The notes under the pieces were generated by a model. The model searched no databases. It saw only the letters and a list, made by a program, of their open reading frames with translations, and was not told the origin of the DNA. This document shows, one piece after another, positions 10,333 to 20,474 of a DNA stretch of 64,000 nt (positions within the stretch are counted from its first letter, which is position 1; each line of letters opens with the position of its first letter). The stretch is from Xiphophorus maculatus (Eukaryota > Chordata > Actinopteri > Cyprinodontiformes > Poeciliidae), in the NCBI RefSeq assembly GCF_002775205.1, contig NC_036451.1, forward strand, positions 24,237,139-24,301,138. The letters run 5' to 3'. A program made the translations under genes and the position numbers.

Positions 10333-13300
10333 TTGTCGGCCCCTCACTCTCCTCCCGCCTCGGTGTCCCGCTTCCCTTCTGTTGCTCCTACACCTCTCAC
10401 CCCCATAACTGGGTGCACACACTCAACACACACACACACACCAAAACACCAAACCTTCTGTCGTCAACACTGCTTGCAAACGGGCCGAAAGCCTTTTTAT
10501 GTCGTAATTTTTTTTAAGCTTCCATGTTTGATAGACTTTATATTATTATTACTTCTGTCATTCTAAAATCAGATTTGTATTATAAAGTAAATATGTTACA
10601 AATTCAGTATATATATCTATATATATAGATATATATATATCTATATGTATGGATAGGTAAAGTGTAGATTTTAAGTGTAAGTATTTTTTGCTTTTATTAA
10701 ATATAGAAATATGGTACATTTTACTGTGTAGTATTAACTTAAGATTAAACTAAAGCATTCTGAACACATCAAGTCGAGCCAGTTGTTACAGCAGAAACTG
10801 GTCACATCAGAACTGATGTCCCTCTCACCCAGGATGGCAATTTCTTTCTGGCGAGTCGCCTTTTGGATTTGCTCTGTCATTCTTGTGCTACTAAAAAAAA
10901 AAGAAACAAAAGTCTCAGCTGCACCGACAGTGAGATGGTCCAAACATCTGACTGCTCATTTGTAGGACATTAAGGTTATTGTGTCTTTATAAACTGCGGC
11001 CATTTTAGAAATAATGTAACCGTAAACTAAACTTCTATACTCTGACCTACAGCGCCCTCTGTAGGTCATGATAGAACACTGCATTGACTGTTTTCTAGCA
11101 GTCACGTCGTTATTCCTGCTTCATTCTTACGCGGTTCAAATAGAGCGAAAGGTATGATAAATGTTTTTGAGATCATTTAGGTAGGAGCGTTTAAATTGAA
11201 GCAGCTCACTAAACTTGCTGTGCGTTGTGCACATTTTAGGGATGCAGTTAATGGTAGAGGACATCTGAAGCTGACGATGAAGTTGTTTTCTTTTTTTGGC
11301 GAATAAAAGAACCTTCACAGTGGCTCGACTTCAGTCCGTTTTAGAAATGAACTCACTCCAAACTCTCCAACCCCTAGCTGCCGTAGAAATAAGAAAAGCG
11401 TGTCTGACTCACTGTAAGAAAGTGTTTTTACAGCAGCGAGAGGATCATAAATTCATTCATACTGGTGCAGTGACTCTCAAAGGAACACTTTGTGTTTTTT
11501 TATGTGGATATTATCAGTATTTGATCTTTTAGTTCTTAAGGTCAGAGCAGTTTATTTACCCTCATTTGCATCAGTGTTGTCACATTCTGCTGAAAGTAGC
11601 AGTGCGTGTTCCAACCTCTTTCAGCCTTTTTTACCAGGACTTTCTGCTTGTTATTATTATTTGCTATTTATAATTTCTAAATTATTTGAGCAACTATTTC
11701 ATCTAGTTATTCAGCCATAGCACCTTAATAGTTGTTGGCAACCTGGGTAAAGATGTGTAAAAAGTCTTTGAATGAATTATGTCCCTCTAATGGCATAATC
11801 TTACTGTGATTTTATTTTTTTTTTTAAAGCCAACTTTTACATTTAATATATTTATTCAGAGAGTAAAGAAAGGTCTACATTAATACAGAATTGTTTTTAA
11901 CAAAATTGTAATTGTTGCTGCTGCTGGCACCTCTGAACTTAAAGTTGATCAGAATTTTATACAAATCTTCTAATATTCATCTCTCGTCTTCATGGGATGA
12001 CACAGGGGCCCATTTCCTTTCCACTCACGCAGGACAAATATCCACTGTTCACCTCTTACAGAGCATCCAGGAGCGTCATGTTTTCAGTCTCCCCGTCTCC
12101 ATGACAACCATCGTACGCTGTCTACACACCAAACTGTTATGTGTGAGTAATGCCAGAGAAAAGCCATTTCCGGCGAAACATAACAAAACTGGCGACTTCA
12201 CCTGGAACCACTTGTTTATGTTGGAGGAGATTAAGATGAAGACTTTCACCAGTAAACACTCCAGGTGGGGTAGTATGAAATAAAAGATTAAAATTAGCAC
12301 CTCACACTCTCTGTGTTGTATAGTGGAGGATCTGAGATGCTGTCCGTTGCTTTTGTCCTCTCAAGAACATTAAGAGTGCTTGGTCAGTCTTCAACATGAG
12401 AAACAGCTAATTGCATTGAAACTAGAGACTCAAACACAAAAAATCGACTTACAATTAACTGTCGATTTAAATGAGTTCAAACGGATTAACTGATAAAGTC
12501 CACTTAGACCTTGTTTTAGTGTTGTAGTTTGGCCTCCATCCAGCAGAGGGCGATGCTGGTGAACCCTAAGCGGAGTCAGTCGATACAGGAATAAAAATGG
12601 CGCTGGCACACCAGAACGGGAGAGAGAGACGTTCTGGAGTGCGGGACGCAAAAGCAGATTCATGCGGTTCTGTTTTAAAATCTAAACACATAGTAGCTGA
12701 CACAAAATGATGCTAACATTTAACAATGTTTTTCTTAAATTCAGCATATTATTAAAAAATGTAGCCCTTTATGTTGATACAAGAAAAACTTAAACTTAGA
12801 ATTTTAAGAAAATGGCTGCTCATCAACTAATCGTTATATTGGTAACGATTGGTAAGATCAATCAACTTTAGATTAACTCATTATTTTTGATCACTTGTAC
12901 TCCTAATTGAGGCCTAAATGGCCCATATTTACAGTCGGAGCAATAATCAAAAAGTGGGGGACAACCCCAGTTTACCATGTGAACACACAAACAGTAGGAC
13001 TGTAAAGGGAGGTAGAAAATATTTTAAAAACTTTAAACTTTAAAGCTTCGGGAAACATCTTCACCTGGCATGCCAATAATTTTTAATGTAACGGTTCGCT
13101 CATGTTTACAATATTACATGTCCTTTAAGTTGCAACGCATGCTTTTATTTTATTTTTTATATTATTTAACCCATTCCGCTTCAATGCAGCGTTTTCAGGT
13201 ACCTGCTCTCTGACCTGGCTGGGAGTTAATGCACCGCTGTGTTTCCGGACTGATTACCCACAGCCGAACCATTTGGTAGGAGCTTTTAAGATAATCTCAG

Positions 13301-13545
13301 AGTGAAGCCCAGTGATGGGACGATGTGTACTGTAACACTGTTTTGTTTTTGCTTCGTTTTTTTTTTTATTGTTGGAAATGAAGTGCCATGAGAGAGCAAG
13401 CTCTGCAGAAACAAGTCTTATCCCCCTTTTTTTAAAAGTTGCACCTTGAAGAGTCTTCGTGGCTCAGCAATATTGTCCTGACTCATGTAAATTCTTCCTC
13501 ACTTCCTTTTCATCACATGCACAGTGTGTGCGTGCGTGTGTCGGC

Positions 13546-13616
<71 letters not shown>

Positions 13617-14338
13617 AGAGAGGACCGAGGCATGTCACACACCGAGTCAGAGGCGTGACCGCGTCGTGTTGTGCGTCCGTACGGACTGTGCGCTCTGTAC
13701 TTGTCACGGTACGTCGCTCTTTGAAATTTATCGTTTTTCCAAAGGAGCACCATGTATTATATTAATACTGACGTGTGACTACTTGTTTGGTAATATTTAT
13801 AACAGAACAATGTTTTATCAGCTGTTTAAATGAGATCAAGTATTAAGTTTGTGCTTTTTGTTACAGACACGATTTAGTAGCATAGTCTGTGTTGACCTGC
13901 TTATTATTGTTTTCCTTTATCCTTCATCCCCCCCCCCACCCCAAACAGGGAACATACGAATCCCTAACTCGACATAAGCGTAATGACTTTAGAATATTCA
14001 TGTTTTACATCTGTGACTGTAAATCTCCAATAAAACAAGCTCATTTGATTCAAACAATGCAAAGCTTTTTCAAGTTTTTAAATCCTCCAAAGCGAGATGT
14101 GAGCATCTCCTTGTTCGCAAACGGCTGATCCAACACTGCCTTCATTTCGTTGGTGATTGAAAATGTGTGGATGTCTCCAGCAGGCATGTTCAAGGACAAA
14201 TGTGAGATACTGAGTGTGTCAGTGTTGGATCGATGCCCTCTTTTTCTTTTTTTGGGCCCTTTTTTTTTTTTATCCTTTTTTTTGGCTTGTTGGCAGGAAA
14301 CGCGTGAATGTGGGATGAAAGAGCGGGCCCCTTCGTCT
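10333..14338. other. convergent gap between cdkl5 and rs1 (3' UTRs)
   Basis: No coding exon is visible here. The start is probably cdkl5 3' UTR: ATTAAA near 10697 and AATAAA at 11302-11307 are candidate poly(A) signals. For rs1 on the minus strand, TTTATT near 13366 could serve as AATAAA. The gap also holds an AT-rich palindromic run near 10600-10645 and a long (TG)n tract at 13549-13613. Open frames such as 11912-12283 show no recognisable protein. Confidence 0.6.
13549..13613. repeat. (TG)n microsatellite
   Basis: An uninterrupted TG run of about 65 bp in the cdkl5-rs1 gap. Open frames over it (poly-Thr/His or poly-Cys/Val) are artefacts of the repeat. Confidence 0.98.
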
Positions 14339-14491
14339 TCAGATGCACTTGCTCATACACATCAGCAGCTCCATCCTGACGGCGATGCGGGTGTGCCAGC
14401 CCAGAGGCAGCAGGCGGATGTAACGCGCTACGATGGGGGGCCGCAGCAGGTTCTGCACGGTGGAGGAGCGGTCAGAGTTCCCGTAGAAGAC
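14339..14491 (-). CDS. rs1: rs1 exon 6: end of discoidin domain
   Basis: 153 nt including the stop (complement of 14339-14341), the same as human exon 6. Encodes [38 protein letters not shown] and CMSKCI. The two C-terminal cysteines used for intra- and inter-subunit disulfides are present. Confidence 0.95.
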   Translation of the reverse strand, partial: VFYGNSDRSSTVQNLLRPPIVARYIRLLPLGWHTRIAVRMELLMCMSKCI

Positions 14492-17400
14492 CTGAGGAAA
14501 AGAGAAACAAAATGACTCGTTTTGTTGTCGTCGTTCCACACATTTTGTTGCAGCAGTGTGTAAAAAAAAAATGAAAAGAAAAGAAAAAAGTATTCATATC
14601 TTGTGAACCTTTGAACGTTTTGTCACGTTGCAGCCACAAAACCTCAAGGTTCTCGGACAGACCAGCTCAGCCTGGCTGGCAAATGTGGAGGAGAAGGAGA
14701 AATGTTAGCTCCTGTTTACGCTGACACGCCGAAAATGAAATCCAGCCCAATCTGTTGCTTCCAGATATCAGATATCTGATTGAACCTCTGAGAGATGGAA
14801 GAGAGTTAGAAATGATGGGAAAGGGAAAACAATCCTGGAAGTCCTGAAAGTTTATTTATGTGTCGGAATGGCCTTGTCAAAGTCCAAACCTTAATCTAAT
14901 ACAAATCTATGGTGAAACCAGAGTTATTTTTGCAGAGACGAATGGTAGTAAGCCTCAGTCTGGTCTAGATATCCATCCCTCGTACCTGTTTTTGCAACAA
15001 AATATATTTTTCCAAAGTGTTGAGCTGAAGACAAATGTCTATAAATGGTTTGTTTCTAATCCTTTTGCAGGATTAGAAACAAACCACCTCGGTGGGGTGG
15101 CAGAACCAATACCTTTGCTATGCACTGCATTAACAGCGTCACAAAAAGAGGTAGCTCTTACTAACGTTGCAGTTGTCAGTCACTCTTATGACCTGACTGC
15201 TGTTTGGTGGACCCACCCTGTTGTTTCCTGTTTGGTCTTTGTAGTAGATCCAGTTGAGCGTCTCCACGGTCCGGTACTGGATGCTGTATTTGGTGATCCA
15301 CTCGTCTGCGTCGCAGCGGCCCTGGCTGAGGATCCCTGACACCACCCCGACCTCCTTCAGGTCGATCTGGATCCACTGGTGCTGGTCGTTGAACTTGGAC
15401 AGCCAGGCACACCTATAGCAAAAAAACAAACAAACAACAGATCCTGTTTCTGTTGCAGAATGTGCAGGGTAAGACGCTAACTGGGTCACTCACCCAAATC
15501 CTTGGTTGTTTAGGCGAGCCTTGCTGGGGGTCCAGGAGGAGTACCAGCCGGTGAACTGGTCCTGGCTGGAGCAGCTGATCTGGTCGGAGGACACGGATCC
15601 CGATTCGAAACCCAGGGGTGTGTGGTACGGGCATTCTGTGGAGGAAAAAGTGTTTTTTTTTCCCCTTCACCTTCCAGCTTTAAAACTACAGTACGTAACT
15701 TTTACAAAAAATATGTTTGTTTGTTGTTGTTTTTTTCATATTTGTGCAGCCGCACACAGGCATGATTTACAGCGCTAAGACCCGTCTCCTGACTGACTGG
15801 TTGTTTGCAGTTAGCACTGAGAGAAGGCAGAGGAGCTCGATTTCTGTCTCATCCCATTCTGTCACAACATACAGACAGTTTCAACAAATATGTAAAAAAA
15901 AAAAATTTATAATAATTTCTACGAAAGTTGCATACTGCAGCCTTGATACAATTCAGTACGTTTATACAGATTAACAACACGTCAGAACAAATAGATCCAA
16001 TATATGCACAGCGGCATGTAGTCAGTTCAAAGGTCAGTGACATGCAGAGTTTGAACCTGGCTGTAAAAAAGGCAAACTGCGACACCTTTTGGTAAAAGGC
16101 AAAAGGAGATTCATAACCTCCTCGAATTAAAATGAAGAAGTCGAGGATTGACTGGTTCTCTGTGGCTCTTTTAAACCATGTAGACTTTTTTTTTTCTTTT
16201 TACTTGTCTCTAAACGGAATCAAAATTGAGAATTGTTAGGAACCGGAATCGGAGCTGAAACTGGAATGTTCAAAATCATAAGTTGTCCAACCCTAATTAT
16301 GCTAGTTGTGTCCAAAAACATTTCATTTAATCGTCATTTAATCGCTCCCCCTGCAATCGCAGGGTGTTAAATTAACACGAAGTCAATTTAAAAAAGCTAA
16401 TATGGAAGAGATATTTCTCTTTTACATTCTTATCAGAATGCTCTCTTCAGCATTTTAGATGAGCTGAATATGTTTTGAACTGCTTGATAGTAAAGAAAAA
16501 AGGTCCAGTCTTGAATAAACGACCATAAAGTTATGATTGGTCATTTACAGAAACTGTTAATATCTCAGAAACTTTCATCCATTTTGTCATGTTACCACCA
16601 CGAATCTGAATATACTTTTGTTTCATCGACTAAAGTAGAGCATAATTATGCCCTACTTTGAAGTCGATTCAAAATAATTCAGCCACTGATCCGCAAATCA
16701 AACCTAACGGATTTCCTTAAAAAGTTGCCTAATTAGTAAGCAGTAAATTCCCTGTGTGTAATTTAACATCAGTATAAATCCAGTTGTTCTCTGAAGGCCT
16801 CAGGGGTTTGTTAGGAAGCAGTAGAGCACCAGCAGCATCACAAAGACCAGCGAACACGGCAGAAAGGTCCAAGTTCCTGTACCCAGATTTACAGTGATCC
16901 GGCTTACGCTGAGCTTTGATACCGAAAGAATGGCGTGATAAGACAGGTGAAGATATTTGGGGCATTATCTGAAGCACGCTTCCTGCGTACAGGGCAGGCC
17001 TTATTTTGAGCTCGCTAATCTGCTCACCACATTCCCGCACAGGTAATGGGATTACCCAAACAGTGTTTGTCATGCCAGGCTTGTTCAGCACAACGGCTCA
17101 TATCTAAATCGCTAACTGTCATTGTTGATCCCCTTTCATTCACCATCCTGCGAAGAAAGTCGTACAATTGTCAAAGGTGGCAATGAAATCCACTGGAAAC
17201 GACTACGGGTCTGGATGAAGTGTTCGTCATTAGCATGTGTTGGTCAGGGGCGTGTCTAGATTTTATTTTTTTCTTTTTTGGGGCCAAACTTGAGTAGCAA
17301 ATTTAACACCAAACAAAACACATATACCTGTTTAGTTTGTGAAAACCATGTAGTCGATTTGCTTGTTACAGTGGCTTAGGGCACAGGCTAATTTTTACGG

Positions 17401-18653
17401 ATCACGCGATTTGCTAAGCTACGCTAGCCTTGGCTAATAATACAGTTGTATTTTTAGCACCGTCACGCTAACTCTATTCAACTGATCGACTTAAAAATCA
17501 AAATTATTGAACTGTTATGGATTGCAAATTGCAAACAACTGTTTGCTTACCCTCTTTTTCTCCATTATAAAGAGTGTTTTTGTTTGTGTGTGTGCAAAAG
17601 CCTGAGGCTGATTTTTGTTATTGTTATTATTTACATCAAAACGCCAATGGGACTAGAGACGGAAATGATCAACGTGGCTATAACCTCATGTATTTAGATG
17701 TAAATGTCAGTTAACATGTATTGTTCCATTTAAAAGAAAAACTAATTGCAATTTTAAAACAACAAAAGGACGCATTTCTGTCATTTACTGCCATGGAGCG
17801 TGGACAAAACACTAATCTACGAATGATATGATATGAACAAACTGATTGACAGCTTTGGTCGGGGTGGGAAAATTATATTTCAAGGGTAAGGCGCCCCCCC
17901 CTGTAGTCACCCCTGGTGTTTCTCCTTCAAACCCTCCTAACAAATGGAGGACACTCGGCAGAAGCCAGAAGAGGCTTGCAGACTCCTCACCTGGCATGCA
18001 GTTCAGCGGGTGACCCTGAGGTGGTGGCAGTGAGGTCATCGACGGCACGGGCGAGATGGCAGCGGGGGTGCGCGTGGGCGAATCAACGGACTCGCAGTCA
18101 CAGGTGCAGGCCTTGACGTTCCGCGTCCACGTCTCCATCACCTGCTGCTGCTCCTCCTGCAGCTCCTCCTCCTGCTGGACGGCCTCCTCTTCCTGAGGAA
18201 CGCATGGGAGGAGGAGAGGAGGAGTCAATCCAAGGTCACTCACCTTAAATCAGATCTCAGCCTTCTAGTGCAAGCGCAGTCTCACCTCCTGTGATCTAAC
18301 CGTGATCACGGCTGCACAAGTGTTAAAAAAAAAAAAACAACAGCAGTCAGAAGAACGGGTTACGTAAAAATTCAATATGCAAAGCTAAATCTCACAGAAA
18401 AAGAGAAGTGACCCATCAGACACTTTTTTTTCTACTTTATTACTCAGTCTGTGTGTGAATAACCGTCATACTCTAAAGCAAAACTGCACAGCTCAGTCAC
18501 AAAAAAGTAATCACTTGTGTCCTACAATATAAGCAGTGATTGTTGCAAATTCTATGAAGAAATATGAGGGAAAATGTTTCACGTCCACAGCGACTTACCC
18601 TGAGAGAGGAGCAGGAGGAAGAACGCAGCAGCACAGTGAGCCGGGACCTCCAT
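14339..18653 (-). CDS. rs1: rs1, retinoschisin, minus strand, six coding exons
   Basis: Secreted octameric discoidin-domain protein of photoreceptors and bipolar cells that holds the retinal layers together; human RS1 is the retinoschisis gene. In transcript order: 18653-18599, 18311-18286, 18192-17991, 15635-15494, 15412-15217, 14491-14339; 774 nt, 257 residues, all phases consistent. Exon 1 encodes a signal peptide ([18 protein letters not shown]). Exon 3 begins the Rs1 domain (KACTCDC); exons 4-6 make the discoidin domain ([65 protein letters not shown]) and the C-terminal SKC. All ten mature cysteines of human RS1 have counterparts. The protein is 33 residues longer than human (224), mainly from a Glu/Gln-rich stretch and a longer Pro-rich spacer in exon 3. 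Confidence 0.96.
14588..14940. mobile_element. Tc1-like transposon remnant in rs1 intron 5
   Basis: AAAAGTATTCATATC and TTTTGTCACGTTGCAGCCAC are typical of Tc1-like ends in fish. GGCCTTGTCAAAGTCCAAACC then resembles the transposase stretch where proline-rich DxNPIE motifs occur. No intact frame remains. Confidence 0.45.
15217..15412 (-). CDS. rs1: rs1 exon 5: discoidin domain core
   Basis: 196 nt, the same as human exon 5. Encodes [35 protein letters not shown] and [14 protein letters not shown]. Minus-strand acceptor TGCTATAG and donor GTGGGT. Confidence 0.95.
15494..15635 (-). CDS. rs1: rs1 exon 4: start of discoidin domain
   Basis: 142 nt, the same as human exon 4. Encodes [20 protein letters not shown], then [19 protein letters not shown]. 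Acceptor CCACAG and donor GTGAGTG on the minus strand. Confidence 0.95.
15679..15945. repeat. short inverted-repeat element, family B copy 3
   Basis: Ends TAAAACTACAGTACGTAACT and AAGTTGCATACTGCAGCC are inverted. The inner part shares GACCCG, GTTAGCACTGAGAGAAGGCA and GTCACAACATA with copy 2. It lies in rs1 intron 3, about 45 bp from exon 4. Confidence 0.7.
17245..17915. repeat. hAT-like MITE in rs1 intron 3
   Basis: Ends CAGGGGCGTGTCTAGA and TGTAGTCACCCCTG form an imperfect inverted repeat. Flanking 8-mers GTGTTGGT and GTGTTTCT agree at 6 of 8 positions, which fits an old 8-bp target duplication. About 670 bp, no transposase. Confidence 0.55.
17991..18192 (-). CDS. rs1: rs1 exon 3: Glu/Gln-rich stretch and Rs1 domain
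   Basis: A 202-nt exon against 106 nt in human as I recall. It encodes [20 protein letters not shown], then [13 protein letters not shown], a Pro-rich spacer ([19 protein letters not shown]) and MP. Acceptor GTTCCTCAG and donor GTGAGG on the minus strand. The CxCDC and NC cysteines of the Rs1 domain are kept; the acidic stretch and the long spacer are extra relative to human. Confidence 0.88.
18286..18311 (-). CDS. rs1: rs1 exon 2: 26-nt mini exon
   Basis: Exactly 26 nt, the length I recall for human RS1 exon 2, flanked by a CAG acceptor and GTGAGA donor on the minus strand. With the last base of exon 1 it encodes AVITVRSQE, completing the leader region. Phase 1 in, phase 0 out. Confidence 0.85.
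18599..18653 (-). CDS. rs1: rs1 exon 1: signal peptide
   Basis: ATG is the complement of 18651-18653. The exon encodes [18 protein letters not shown] plus one base, a classic secretory leader with a Leu-rich core. The donor GTAAGT follows on the minus strand. Coding length is 55 nt and phase 1, against 52 nt and phase 1 in human as I recall. Confidence 0.88.
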
Positions 18654-18709
18654 CTTCTTCTTCAGCTGTGCTGGAATGACATGTGTGTGATACCCAACTC
18701 TGGTGGACA

Positions 18710-18724
18710 GGATTACTATAATCC
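18710..18724. promoter_or_regulatory. palindromic OTX/CRX-type site upstream of rs1
   Basis: GGATTACTATAATCC is a perfect inverted repeat of the K50 homeodomain core (TAATCC) with a 3-bp spacer, 57 bp upstream of the rs1 start codon. CRX is known to control mammalian RS1. A functional role here is inferred; the site may be in the promoter or in the 5' UTR. Confidence 0.5.
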
Positions 18725-20280
18725 ACGGGCCTGTGATGGCCTCATAATACTCTTTAGTGGCACTTAGACGCCTCCCTTTGGGTAGCTCTGTTATACGGCA
18801 TCTGTGCTTGTGTGGACAGCTTCGTGTCAGCGCTGAGCAGAGAAAGAAGACAAGTGGTCATCAGTGGCCTGACGAACACGTCGCTTAGTTCAACACCGGT
18901 GACAGTTTCTGGTCTGTATTCTTCGATCGCCGGCTGCCGTCCAGCAGGAACAGCGTAGAAATCTGCAACCATTAAAAGACGACTTAATTTGGTGAAATAG
19001 TAAAAAGTATCTCTGTTTGTGACAAACGGTGCATTGCAAAAAAAAAAAAGAATTCTTCACATTATTGTAAGTTTTTTAATGTCTTTTGTTTTATGTTTTA
19101 GTCACAGCTTTTTATGTAGACCCTTAACAACTGAAGCTACAGATGACAAAGAACCAACTAATGACTTGAAATGTAGAGAAAATAATAAATGCATTATGAG
19201 GTTTTTAACAACTTCATCAAATTTCCATGACACTTAAAGTACCAGAAGCATTTTAGGTGTATTTTTTACCATTAGATTGGAAACTTTGTGCCTTTTTTTT
19301 TTTTTTTTTTTTTACAGAGGTGTCCACTAAAGGTCGTTCATGCTCTTAAACAAAATGTTTTTTATTGTTTTTTTTTTTGTTTTAAAACATCAAAATAGAA
19401 ATGAAACAGTAGCTATTTAAAAATGACAAATTTCTAAATACATATCCAAAATTATAATTGTATGTGGGTTTTTTTGTTGTTGTTTTTTTGTTTTTGTTCT
19501 CTTTTCAGTGCGTCATGTAACATTTGTGGCATGTTTTATTTTGCTGAACTGAGATCCAAAATGGCTCTTTGGATGGTAAAAGTTGTAGCCCACACTGCTC
19601 TAGACTCATGAGGGACGGATCAATAAAACCTTCAAGGTAACTGTTGTGTGCTTGAATAATAGTTTATCGGTCAAATCAAAAGTGTTTTTTATCAGTATGT
19701 GTTTTTAATGTTATGAATGTCAAAAAGTGCAAGGTATATGAATACTGCGCCAAATAATCCCAGCTTTTGATTGTTTTTATTGAGAAAAATTAAGGGAACT
19801 TATCTATCTGAGATCAGAGTTCACGTTTGTTATTGTGATCCAAGTCTAATTATCAGCACTCAAACGCAGCATTCTTGTACAGGAAAATTTTCAAAGGAGT
19901 CAGTGAACTGATTCTCATTAGGGCAATAAGTGTCTCTCTTCTGACATCAGTTTTTCATTGCTTTTTACTGGTCCACTGATATTTGTCACAGATTATTGTA
20001 TTGTTGTATAGAAAATTGTAGATTTGGGGCAGGTTGGATCTGAGATTCATCCATTCACAACAGACTCCAAGTTGACCTAAATACTGGTCGATGCAGACCT
20101 GATTCTCGTTCCTTTTCCTTTAACATATGCTTAATTAAAACGGCATTGTCAGTGAACTACATTAAATAAACATTACTTTCTGTAAAACTTTAATAAATAC
20201 ACGCTATCTCCGGGGTTTTTGGTTTGATATTTGATGCTTTTAAGTTCTCATTAGCGCAAAGTCGTGATTTGATTGCTGTC
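18725..20280. other. gap between rs1 and ap1s2 (divergent)
   Basis: No coding exon recognised. It contains homopolymer T/A runs (for example near 19302-19323) and AT-rich sequence. The two genes are transcribed away from each other, so both promoters should lie in this interval. Confidence 0.55.
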
Positions 20281-20288
20281 AGAAGCAA

Positions 20289-20387
20289 CCAATAAGAATC
20301 AGAGTGTTGAATTAGAGCGCTTAGAAGGCGGGCACTGTCGACACGTATTAGCCAATCACAGCCATCGCCAGCTTGTCGGTAGCCAAT
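20289..20387. promoter_or_regulatory. CCAAT-box cluster of the ap1s2 promoter
   Basis: Three CCAAT boxes in the same orientation start at 20289, 20352 and 20383; the last two have the NF-Y-like form GCCAATCR. They precede the inferred first exon by about 85-180 bp, which fits a TATA-less housekeeping promoter. Confidence 0.55.
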
Positions 20388-20471
20388 CGAAAGCGAGGTT
20401 TCATCTGCCTGTGGTATATGGTGGAAGTGAGGCTGCTCATCTCTTCAGACGGAAATACAGTGCAGTTATTC

Positions 20472-20474
20472 ATG
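20472..20474 (+). CDS. ap1s2: ap1s2 exon 1 end: possible start codon
   Basis: ATG sits directly against a GTGAGT donor (20475). Spliced to exon 2, which also begins with ATG at the acceptor, it gives an in-frame MMQFMLL start, like MMRFMLL of AP1S1. The rest of exon 1 is 5' UTR with an unknown start. Confidence 0.55.

Noticed and set aside
13439..13765. Open frames over the TG repeat on both strands
   Set aside because: They exist only because (TG)n is open in several frames.
14860..15339. 159-codon plus-strand frame
   Set aside because: It overlaps a Tc1 remnant and then rs1 exon 5 on the other strand; a shadow frame.
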